A stretch of 64,000 nucleotides of DNA, from assembly GCF_029784135.1 (NCBI RefSeq), contig NC_073746.1:183091983-183155982 (forward strand). Reading direction: 5' to 3'. Shown piece by piece: positions 54,640-64,000 of this stretch (positions within the stretch are counted from its first letter, which is position 1; every line of letters starts with the position of its first letter). The position numbers and the translations under genes are program-made. The notes under the pieces are model-generated. The model saw nothing but the letters and a program-made list of their open reading frames with translations. It did no database searches and was not told where the DNA came from. The stretch is from Toxorhynchites rutilus septentrionalis (taxonomy: Eukaryota; Arthropoda; Insecta; Diptera; Culicidae).

Positions 54640-55070
54640 CTTGATCAGTACGGAGAGATATCCATACGTGCACGCACAATGCATCGATTCAGTTGGGTCG
54701 GTGTTTGCACTAGCTCAAACCGTACAAAACTACCGGCCGATGAAATGTCTGCAGTCTGCCGAGACTCTTAGAGCCCCCGAAAACTTCACACTTTTCATCG
54801 GCAGACAGTTCGATCGAGTTGGCCTGTTAGTGCCAAAACCGACCCAACTGAATCGGTGTTATGTGCACATATGCATATCACTCCATTCTGATTAAGTCGG
54901 CCGATGGATCTATCGGCCATAGAATAGTCTGCAATCTGCAGGGGCTCTTAGAGTATAAGCGCCACACAATTAGAGCTCACTACAGACTGCAGGCTTTCGT
55001 CGGCCGATAGATCGGTTGGACGACTTAATCAGTATGGAGCAATATGCATATGCGCATACCACACCTATTC
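54640..55070. repeat. two adjacent long inverted repeats
   Basis: Unit 1: 54686-54712 pairs with 54829-54855 (GATTCAGTTGGGTCGG and complement) with an inner stem near 54735/54800. Unit 2: 54869-54900 pairs with 55021-55052 (CATATGCATAT, GATTAAGTCG and complements), with repeated CGGCCGATRGATC words between. Non-coding; likely foldback MITEs. Confidence 0.8.
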
Positions 55071-55736
55071 AGTACCGGCCGATAAAAAAGTTTAATAACC
55101 TTCTCGATTGCATTCAAACTATTCGGTCGGTCAACTATCCGCCGTCCGTTTAATCAGTACTGGCTAGCATCGATCTACGCAAACACGACGATTGTTTATT
55201 GGCCGATAGTTCAATTCGCTCTCAATTTTGGCATCCGACATACGTGACGTGCGAATCATTGAGAATGGGATGTACCCAATACTCTAGGAATCTCTTTTTG
55301 ATTTTACTTCTCCGTTCTATTCTCCGTTGTCAAACACGAATGAAATACAGTCTTTCGAGAATTTAATATTATATTATTCAATCCACTTGTTTATCACTTC
55401 GGATATTATTTTAGAAGACTCGAAAGAGTCAAGTAGAGTCGAAAGCTATCAGCACTTCTCGTTTATTTGGTTGAACTCGCACCAGACTTCCTCCTTCCCA
55501 CTCAGATATCGATCACAAACTATGAACCCTTTTGCTCCTATATTTTGTTTGAGTTTTGATCGAACCCCACAACATGCAACAGTAACGTTACCCTGCTGGA
55601 ATTTGAAAGCATATTTTCATGAAATATACGTTTATCTAAATAAATGCAGTGTATATCTATATTCCAAAATTCTGGATAATCTTCCATATCCGCACTAGCA
55701 CAAAAAATTCTCGTATGCTGCTATTCTTTGTCGTAG
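55071..55736. other. stretch without recognised gene
   Basis: The plus frame at 55327-55698 is open for 123 residues but is compositionally ordinary and has no motif. A part (55380-55410) shares TATCACTTCGGATATTATTT with the E-family repeat. Confidence 0.4.
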
Positions 55737-55783
55737 CACACCTCGATACAGAGGGCTTCCTCTCCTTGTATCGAGCTGTGTGT
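55737..55783 (+). other. short perfect-type hairpin
   Basis: CACACCTCGATACA pairs with TGTATCGAGCTGTGTG around a CTCT-rich loop. Too short for a typical animal pre-miRNA but stable. It is followed by a TG microsatellite. Confidence 0.45.
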
Positions 55784-56099
55784 GTATGTGTGTGAAATCA
55801 TCATTAGGCATGAATGATATCCGCTCGTTGTGTTATGCTAGCTCACTGGCATCTGTGTTTTCATTCTATTCAATTTTTGGTTTCCGCCTCTAGCCCTGGG
55901 AAGGGCCCTTGTGGAAAGAAACTCTATTCCATACTCCTCCTTCACTCGCCAAGAAATCAATCCTCTTCCGCTCAACGCTCTGCGGCAACCATGTAGCTTC
56001 GATGACCACCAAACGAGAAGTGGTGTGGCCTGAAATCGCGGATGGCCTATTTAAACCAAATATGTTGAAAACGGCAGAAACTAATGTATCAGTTACTCG

Positions 56100-56365
56100 T
56101 TATTGACAGCTCTGTTCGGGAGTGCACACAAATCGGCAGAAAAAATGTATGGGAAAATGAGAATGCTTCCCGTTTTCATTAATTTAAACTGTTTAGGCAT
56201 TAGTGGATTGTACTGTATAGTATCAAACAAATCTTAGAGAATTGCCGATTCCATTGGTGTGCAAATTATCAGAATTTGTTCGCTGTGAGAATAGTTATTA
56301 ACGTTAACTTTATTTCACAAAAACGTTACCTGTTTTCTGACTTGGCACCCTTCCTGAAAGACGTA
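56100..56365. repeat. E-family repeat fragment
   Basis: Shares TTATTGACAGCTCT, AGTTATTAACGTTAACTTTA and GACTTGGCACCCTT with 35900-36165 and, inverted, with 27600-27840, and ends in a degenerate GACGTAGTTCTA palindrome. Confidence 0.72.
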
Positions 56366-57974
56366 GTTCTATATCAAAAAAAAAATATGGTTTTGAAAAA
56401 GCAACAGCCAAATTTATGTCATTCGATTTGCGGTAGAATCACAAGTGGGAGTGGTTTACAATATGATTCTTCATTTGTATCCAAATTATATTCCGCTATC
56501 ACTCTGGTTGCTCGTTTTGGTCGGAGCCATTTGAGGAGCACAAATCGGACCATCAAAACGAGGCAAGCAAACGCTTGACATTTCACAATTATTCATTTGT
56601 TTATATCAAGAAAAATGAAATGTTATTCATTGTGATAGACGCATAGGAATATTTCCTACGCAATTTGATGCAAACACCTTCGCGATCTACTAAGAAATGC
56701 TCGAGATATAAGCGTTCAAAATCTTTCATTCTTTCCTACTTGTTCAGTGCCTAGATTTTCATTTTACCTCCCATATCTTCCGGTTAGACGTAGTCCTACG
56801 TCAAAAAATGATTCTTCCTGTCCACGTGGACTTAGTCTATACCCTCTCCCTCCTGTCCGTGGACAAGCGTGGACATTTTCTACTTTTGTACCCGCTTGCC
56901 TTTGTGCAGACTACAATATGTTTCCTAACCCTCCTGTACTCGCGTGCAAAATCATAACACGTATACTCGCGCACGGTGTCACAGACCGAAAATTGAATTT
57001 CTCTGTAATGTTGCCATTGTGTATTTTTCAGGCTTTATTGGCATTTATTTGAAGAAGAGGGTATGATTGAATGAAAAAAATATGTTTTCTTCCTCTTTAT
57101 GATGTTTTATTAGTCATCTAATTCAGCCTCCTCAAAACAGAGTAATTTTTGATACTCCAACACAAATATTGAAATTCGAATTTTTCATTGTTATTAATTA
57201 AAAGTAAGCAACTGAATATAATTCATGGAAATATAAAGAGCTATAAAATAACATAAAAACGTATTAATCGATTGTGGTTTCATTGGAGTAAGAATCAGAA
57301 CATAGCATAACTGCATGCTCGAAACAAACATATTTTTTACATTTAATGCAGTTGTTGCGTATTTTTCGGGCCTTTTATCGAAGAGAAGAACGTATAACGA
57401 CTTTCTAGATAAAAACCAGATAATAAAGGTTCTGGAATAAAAAGTTTACATATTTCTAATATTCTTTGTCTCTGTATTCTTGGTAAACTAAGAAATGAAT
57501 TAATACCTTTTTTTAGATGGGGCATAAAAAGATGGTATAAAAGGATTTCTAGTAACTCCCTTTTTTTTCCTTGTTTTCTTGTCTATATTGTTCATTATAA
57601 AAAATATATCCCCGAAACTGTAATTGTTAAAAATTACCAGAAGCCACCGATTAGTTTATAGTTTACTGTTTACAATTCTTCCACGACTGAAATTCTTTCA
57701 CAAGTGTGTATATGTATCACCATTATATTTAGCGAATAACTATACGAAAGTCAAACATCTATATTTTGCTTTTGAACGTATGAATCTAACGACGAATAGT
57801 TAATATATGGATCCATTCAATCCAGTTACAAAAGGAACTGAAATCAAATAAGAATAGTCCGGTAATGGTCTGATGCATTATATTCTATAAATATTCCACG
57901 CCACTAACATTAATTTATATATTTCATTTAATAATATTCTAGAATATGAAAAAAGGCACTTGTCCAAAAAAGTT
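56366..57974. other. repeat-poor stretch without recognised gene
   Basis: It contains an isolated GACGTAGTCCTACGTC palindrome at 56786-56801 and one copy (56962-56990) of the TATACTCGCG/ACAGACCG end that also bounds the MITE at 57975. The plus frame 56747-57052 has no recognisable motif. Confidence 0.4.
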
Positions 57975-58190
57975 ACTCTTATACTCGCGTCGGTGTGTCA
58001 GACCGAAAGTGTTAAAAAAGTGGCACACGTCCCCTTTGTACAAACACATGCGATACGCTAAACGATGACGAACGACGAATAACGAAGCTAGAGAGAATCG
58101 CAACGTCGTAGTGTTGATATTTTCTGAGAAATGAATGAATTATTGATTTCTCGGTCTGTCAGACCAATGCGCGAGTATAGCAGTGTTAAG
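57975..58190. mobile_element. MITE with ATACTCGCG ... CGGTCTG ends
   Basis: The left end has ATACTCGCGTCGGTGTGTCAG and the right end the complementary GACCAATGCGCGAGTAT, each next to an internal GGTCTG/CAGACC palindrome and a GTGTTA word. Confidence 0.62.
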
Positions 58191-58352
58191 CGCATTTAAC
58201 CGCTACTAAGTAGTGGTCTGAATCGATATCTGCACAATATCCGACATCCGTAGGTGCGTTCGTTAGTGATGTCTGGCTATGAGAATATGATCAATTTGAT
58301 TCGTTGTTCGTTGGTCAGATGATCTGACGATCCTATATAAATGCAACAATTT

Positions 58353-58425
58353 CGTAGTCCTACGTAAAGAATGTAGTCGTGTCTTGGACACCACACTGAT
58401 CATGTTTTGACGTAGGACTACGTCT
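58353..58425 (+). repeat. two copies of the GACGTAGKMCTACGTC palindrome
   Basis: CGTAGTCCTACGT at 58354 is followed by a TGTAGTCGTGTCTTGGACACCACAC hairpin-like sequence split here as TGTC/GACA. A full GACGTAGGACTACGTC follows at 58408-58425. This is part of the dispersed module described in the findings. Confidence 0.65.
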
Positions 58426-58704
58426 TTTATTTCTTTACCGGGGTGTAAATTCAAAGTATCGAAAACGAGAGTGTGACGCTTGGAGTGCAAGGTTCTGAAC
58501 GTTAATACCTCTTTACCGGCTGAACGGAGTGGTATTATAATCATTTCATTCGAAAGACAAAATGTCCAAGAGTTTAATGATTGTTTATTATTGATCCGAA
58601 AACTAGTTTCAATAGCTTTAAAATTGTTTTGTAAACAGGCTATTGAAATCACATAAATCCGTATATGAGCTAGCGCACACTCGGAAATCCATTCAGGTGT
58701 ATTG

Positions 58705-58880
58705 CGATGTGAGTGGCCGAGTGATTAGCGTCACACATATCATGTCGGGGATTTCGGGTTCGATTCCCGTTCTGGTCGGTTTCTTCCGACTTGTATTGGT
58801 CCTCAAGGCCTGTTATTTGGCATATGAATTTGAATCAAGTATGAATGAAAATGACGCAAGTAATAACACGTTGAAACGGT
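58705..58880 (+). repeat. tRNA-derived SINE, same family as 5240-6496
   Basis: A box GTGGCCGAGTGATTAGCG and B box GGTTCGATTCC are well preserved, the spacing is tRNA-like, and the body (TTTGGCATATGAATTT, ATGACGCAAGTAATA) matches the other copy. It probably has or had an internal RNA polymerase III promoter. Confidence 0.82.
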
Positions 58881-58910
58881 GAAGAATCTGAGAGAAAAAA
58901 TAAATATTCC

Positions 58911-60092
58911 GAAGAATACACACGTATTCCAACCGTTAATGGAGTCCAAAAGCTTTGGAGTTCTTAAAACTGTACGACGCTTTGATTCTGAGCACAATGC
59001 CAATATGGCGTTATTTTGACGTTACGAAGCTGAGCTCGAAAACCGATTGGGAGCGCTTCGGAAAAGTTTCGTTCATTAATTCAACGGACGAAAAAAGAGA
59101 AAATTTGAAATATTCTTCCGACTTCCCTGGATAGGATTCGCGCTCCTCCTGTCTGGCGCGGACCACCGTTTGGGCACCATTGGGGTAGACGTATTACTGA
59201 GCACAGTAACAATCTGATTTCAACGGATGGCATTCAAATTTTTCGAATTGAAAAACCTCTGGTATGATTAGGTGCATACCAACCTCAAATCGGAGTAAGT
59301 GATAAGAGAATACTATATCAACGTCTCTGTGTGCATAGAGGAAGATACACCAGCAACACACATAAGATGTATTCTCTCGTTCTTTCACACGTTTCTATGC
59401 TCTCGCTTCTGTAGTAAACTCGTATTTTTATAAATATAACAACGTGTGTTGTGCTTTTTGCACTGTTTTCAACAAAACTGTGTGTGTCTTGGGGACCAGG
59501 AACGATGTGTTGCGCTAGTGTTCGAGGAAGATGTGTGACTTAATATTTGTAACATAGTGTTATATTTGATTGTTGGACCCGTTGATAAAAATTGATAATA
59601 ACGCATTCTCCGGGACTATCATTTTTTTGCGGTTGAGCCATGTGAATTGAAAGACATTGTTCAATCGATGTCGAATCGAGCGAAAATAAGCATGACTGCT
59701 AAAAAGTCATAATACAAATGACGACACTGTATTATGGCGCGTTTGGCAAACATAGACTTGTTTGTGCCAAACACTTTTTAAATTTCCGTCGTTATCAATA
59801 CAAGAGGTTCATTGATGAGGAAATGCGATTCCGCGTTTCCAGATGCCTCGATTCTTCAAAATCGTCCAATCATATCTACCGACGAATAAAATAAATAGTA
59901 ACACAGATGGGCCAAATTTTACATTGATCCTATCGTCTCGATCTTTTGTGAATATGACATATATATGTTTGAGACTAATTACTTGGCACGTTGGCAATTG
60001 CCGCTGGGATTAACAATTCTGCTTTCGTCATATGTTTTACAGCTTAGCCAGCGGTGGGCGCGTTTTTGCTGCCTCCACGAATACTTACCGAG
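58911..60092. other. stretch without recognised gene
   Basis: Short frames only. Inverted CAAACACTTTTT and GTTTGGCAAACA words occur near 59730-59780. Nothing else supported. Confidence 0.4.
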
Positions 60093-60300
60093 ATTTTTGC
60101 TGTACAAGTTTGTTGCGGACGGTCGTGTTTGCATAGTGACGCTTCGGTTAGCGTCCTATTTCTTGCCATATTCGCGACCTGGCTGGCAGCGCGCGAGTAT
60201 CGGAGGAATCGGATTCATAGTGTTGATTGTATTCGAGCTCTAGTCTAGGCGTCTTAATTTCGCTTTAGCATTGCTTTGTTTATGTGTTAATGGAGCGCTG
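60093..60300 (-). other. possible 5' exon of a minus-strand transcript
   Basis: On the minus strand a strong donor GTAAGTATT lies at 60092 downward, preceded by an open segment with an ATG at about 60167 and 24 codons without stop. This local sequence is less AT-rich than its surroundings. No downstream exon or family was found, so this is only a candidate. Confidence 0.25.
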
Positions 60301-60723
60301 AGGGCACGTTATAGACAGTGCTAAATAAAAAAAAACAGTATACCCACGGATCTTGTTTTTTTTGTTGTTGTTGCTAGATTGAAGACTGGACGCGTGTGTC
60401 TTATTGTTTTTAATATTTCAGTTTAAGAACTGATAAGTAGTTGAATTTAATTGGTCAATGTTTGAATTGCGCAATGAAGTGGTGGTTGTGATATTTAAAA
60501 TTGACAACTACTGTCTGCGTCAAAAGTTCATAGATTCATCGAAACTTCGCTTGCAGAATTTTTGTGATAAAATTCAGTTTTTCTTTGTAGTTGTTTTTTG
60601 AAATGTGTATCTTGATATTAAACTAATCCGATCGTAGCTCGATTGAAACGACAATGTAATAGAAATACGGGAAACGATTGTTCTAGCTGTATGACAAATC
60701 AAATATATTGAACGATAATAGGG

Positions 60724-61190
60724 GGTCTCCGTAGCCACATTGGTTGCGCGTTCGCTTAGTAAGCGATCGATCGTGAGTTCAAAACTCAGGACCCTCATTG
60801 ACCATCTTTGTGTTGAGTTACAGAGCTACGTCCACGCAACAATCATCAGCGATGGAGATCGATCCACGGTCGAAATAAGATCGATTCATCCATACAACTG
60901 CTCTGCTCTGCAAGACACATCGGGCTGCTGTTCTATAAATAACTCAACAATGATCATTCAACTGTCTCCGCTGTCCGGTGGTCCAACTGGATAATGGAAG
61001 AACAGAAAGAATACTCTTACGCCTAAATGGCTACTGTGTGAATGTACCATATGTAATGGTATAGGAGAAATACTGGCGAATGGCAACTGTGTAATGTGCT
61101 AATTATAGATATGATAACCATGTGACATGTACACGATTAAAAATTCGGCTCTGTTACAGCTAAAATGCTAATGAGCCTTAAATAAATAAA
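60724..61190 (+). repeat. tRNA-derived SINE, second family
   Basis: GGTCTCCGTAGCCACATTGG (A-box region with TAGCCACATTGGTTGCGCG) and GTGAGTTCAAAACTC (B-box region) begin the repeat; it ends in (AAAT) units at 61178-61190. A small frame inside is fortuitous. Confidence 0.78.
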
Positions 61191-61315
61191 TGGGATAAAA
61201 AAAACGATAATCATTCCTTATTATTTTATGAGGGATGATAATCATTCCAAATATTAGCTTTTGAAAAGCTTATTCCATAGTAAGTGATCTGCTTATCTGT
61301 ATCCTTCTTGTTCTA

Positions 61316-61378
61316 AGATGGCCCTAGCCTTCCTAGAAGAACTTCGTATTCTCACCGTAGTATTACTTGCATCATCTT
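61316..61378 (-). repeat. SINE tail, 5'-truncated
   Basis: The complement of GGCCCTAGCCTTCCTAGAAG to TTACTTGCATCATC matches the tail of the split SINE at 5262-5324. The tRNA-like head is missing. Confidence 0.78.
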
Positions 61379-61429
61379 TATTGATACTCGCGCCTTGTCT
61401 GTACCCTGAGTGGTAAGTTTGAGGATATA

Positions 61430-61490
61430 CAGGTCGGACTCGATTATATGTGATTCGATTATATAAAATTTTGGACTCGATTATATACAG
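61430..61490 (+). repeat. end of a longer relative of the 214-bp MITE
   Basis: After TA at 61428-61429 it reads CAGGTCGGACTCGATTATAT, then a second ACTCGATTATAT. The opposite end is not found in the window. Confidence 0.6.
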
Positions 61491-61624
61491 TTTGAAAGAA
61501 ATATTTTATTTTATATTTCAAATATGGCTTATTTCGAGAAGAAATGTAACCTTTCAGCGTTAAGGTGAAGTTTAAGTGTCTATCACATTACAGTGGCTTA
61601 AACATCGTGATTCTTGAAGATTTT

Positions 61625-63985
61625 GCTTGAATTTTCACCAGGAATTGACCCATTCCATTAGGTTATGCACCAATGAACCAAATTTCAAAATTAGTTTTAG
61701 GAAAAAATCGAAAACGCAATTTGAATAAGCACTAGTTATATAATAAATTTCTTGAAACGAATTTGATTTTTATGCGCCAACCTTTGAGAGAGGCGAGTTT
61801 AAAAAACTACATAATTATATTTAAAACATTTTAGGTTTTCAGTATTTTTATGTTTCTTGAGATATCTCTGCACTTGCTTAACCAAAATTCAATGTCTATA
61901 TACCATTGAATGGATAATTAAATACTTGTTTGAAGAGCCGTGAGTAGATCTAGGTAATATTTTGTAATTTTTGAGAAACAAGCATTTGAAAAAGTGGTAT
62001 TTTGAAGCGTTGTCATGTCACAAAAATAGAGCTTTTTTTTAAATTTATCAGCTGAACCTAAGTTCAAACCTTTTTATACTTGGGTTTCTCTGAGCAAACA
62101 ATGAGAGTCAACAACCCTCAAAATTTGGTTAAAATCGGTCCACAAATAGAGGAGTATCAACTGTCTCAAGAAGTCGTCACGTCACGCAAAGTATACGATC
62201 CATTCCAGCGTGACGTGGTAACACTTTGACTCAATACAAACATTTTTTTGGTGTTTTTATGTATGAAACACACAACATTAAACGTTGTTTTAGTGAAATT
62301 GAGAAAATTTACTTCAATAATCATCAGTTGGAGAATATCTTATAGATAGATTGGCTTGTTGTCTGTCAAATACTTTTGTGATGGAACAACACCTGACTTT
62401 GTTTTGGACTGTTGAACATTAGTGTTTGAAACGGAACTTAAACCGTTTCAAAAAATACAAATGAACGGAAATAGAATATCGTATTCCGATGTCATTTTAA
62501 AATCGAGGATGGTGACTTCCGGTTCGTTAAAAACGTCTAAAAGACCGAAAATGGCATGAAATTCCTCAATGCGATCGTGAATGGTAGCGTTTGCATATAC
62601 CCATTAGTGCACAAAGAAGAACGAAAACAGAGAATAAAGTTTGATAGTGAGCAGATAGGATTCAAACGAAAGGGAGATGATATATGAGTGGTAAGAACTT
62701 AGCCTATGAGCGACCCGTGTGGAGTTAGACAAAGAAAGTACACATCCAAATGCACATGCAAACGTCAACCGTTAACGACCGAAGTCAACGTGCAAGTCAA
62801 AGTCAAAGTCATCTTCAATACGCAAAAATAAATGCCCTTGCACAGGTACGCGCACATGCACACAGATACATACAAAGTGTTTATCAAAAAATTCTGATAG
62901 ATAAATCAAATGTGTTCCCCCTACAGTGAGCGCCACTCGATGAACCGGGATTGTGCTAGCCATTGATGGCAAGCGTCAGAGTGAACGTGTTAAACAATCC
63001 CTATGTAAAAATTGGAAGTCGGTTTGGGACCACCCCGACTTTTCCCAAATAACGGCATACCGTGTATTACAGGTAACAGGAAGATTCAATTTATATAGTT
63101 TATTTTGATGAACATACAATAAGCAATTACAATTGCCTTGTTTCGCAATGTTTCACAATCTAAAAGAACATTGAACTCATTTTCCATACAGGTCAAACAT
63201 ATTTCTTCATTGCTTTTGAAGCAATGAAAACGCAAAATGGCGCTAAAACGCTAGAATGAAGAGAGCCAGAAAAAAGTCACCATGTTATCAAATTGTCGGC
63301 GTTATGACATCTTTCATTTGACACTACTGAAAATTCGGTAGGAAGTACCGTTCCTGAGATACAAATAGGTGTAAGTTCAGGATCACCGGTCGCGTTAGGA
63401 CCACATTCCCCTATAGGATGGACCCTTGGAAGCGGAAGGGAAGATCTCAGAGGAAAGTGAGAAATATTCAGAGTAACAAAAAACATAAAAAATAGTATAT
63501 AGCTGGCTACACTACGGTGAAATTCTTATTTGATACAACTTATTGATTGTGTGACGTGACAACGCTTCGTGGAGACTGTTTATTCGCACAGAGCGCGTTG
63601 TCACGTCACAAAGTGAATGCCGATTTTTACAATGTTGTTGCGAGTTTTTTGAAAAACTGAATATACAGGAATCACCGTTTATCTTCTGTTGACAAATCAT
63701 AGATCAAAGTTTATTTGTGTGTTTTGAAACGGAACTGAAAATACAACGTTAATGTTCAAAAGTTGGAAACCGCAAAAAGACACGGATTGTCACGTCACAA
63801 AAGTGTTGGGCTGGCAACAAGCAAATTGAACTGTAAAATATTCTCCAACCGAAGATTCTTGTAGGAAATTTTCTCTATTTTACTTCAATATCGTTTACTA
63901 TTTGGAAATCGTGTGATTTATACATAAAAACAAAAAAACCTGTTTTTAGTGAGTCAAAACGTTGTCACGCACGCTGGAATGGGTC
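61625..63985. mobile_element. candidate element with GTCACGTCAC subterminal motifs
   Basis: GAATTGACCCATTCCA at about 61627 and TGGAATGGGTCAATTG at about 63975 are inverted. Between them GTCACGTCAC or its complement occurs near 62170, 62213, 63550, 63600 and 63787. No transposase frame. The right boundary may lie outside the window. Confidence 0.45.
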
Positions 63986-64000
63986 AATTGTCTATATCGA

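Noticed and set aside
55327..55698. 123-residue plus frame as a gene
   Set aside because: No motif, no splice support, and it overlaps a fragment of a dispersed repeat.
59965..60243. 92-residue plus frame with hydrophobic segments
   Set aside because: No splice or start support; the opposite strand has a better donor site, and the frame is short enough to be chance.

Overview
The window looks like mosquito DNA, most likely Aedes. It is AT-rich and consists mainly of nested transposable elements: Ty1/copia, Ty3/gypsy and BEL/Pao LTR elements, LOA-like and other non-LTR elements, PIF/Harbinger, Tc1/mariner including the DD37E lineage known from mosquitoes, hAT-like MITEs and tRNA-derived SINEs. 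A few conserved single-copy genes sit among them. No bacterial signature, CRISPR array or rRNA gene is visible. The species call is inference from repeat types and gene structure.

Layout. 1-4267: a frameshifted copia element that landed in an older LOA-like RNase H fragment. 4269-8715: degenerate repeats, including a SINE split by a Tc1-like element with TA target duplication and an hAT-like MITE with 8-bp flanks. 8884-10463 (+): the last two coding exons of an unrecognised acidic/basic protein, convergent with GSTCD. 10588-31000 (-): GSTCD, whose two visible coding exons are separated by an intron of about 18.6 kb. That intron holds a LOA element split by a second non-LTR element, and a gypsy element split by a near-intact 6.4-kb BEL/Pao element with 326-bp LTRs. 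31026-31632 (-): JTB in three exons, ending only 25 nt before the GSTCD start codon, so the two may be expressed from one transcript. 31.6-46.6 kb: TE-rich intergenic DNA with two Harbinger copies, a DD37E transposon with an almost intact transposase, a non-LTR insertion flanked by a perfect 25-bp duplication, and an orphan histone-type 3' stem-loop. 46662-46775 (+): the first coding exon of CRTC, the CREB-regulated transcription coactivator. The rest of the window (46.8-64 kb) appears to be CRTC intron filled with repeats: a pogo-like element, foldback MITEs, a GC-rich hairpin cluster, a duplicated 0.8-kb block flanked by a 23-bp repeat, long inverted repeats and several SINEs.

How the genes relate. 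JTB and GSTCD are co-directional and nearly abutting. CRTC is divergent from JTB across about 15 kb of repeats. GSTCD and the unknown gene converge with 124 nt between stop codons. No undescribed defence or metabolic system was found. The most interesting signals are the JTB-GSTCD arrangement, the templated 0.8-kb duplication, a dispersed double-palindrome motif shared by many repeats, and the foldback/hairpin clusters. All coordinates for TE ends are read by eye; percentages are estimates.
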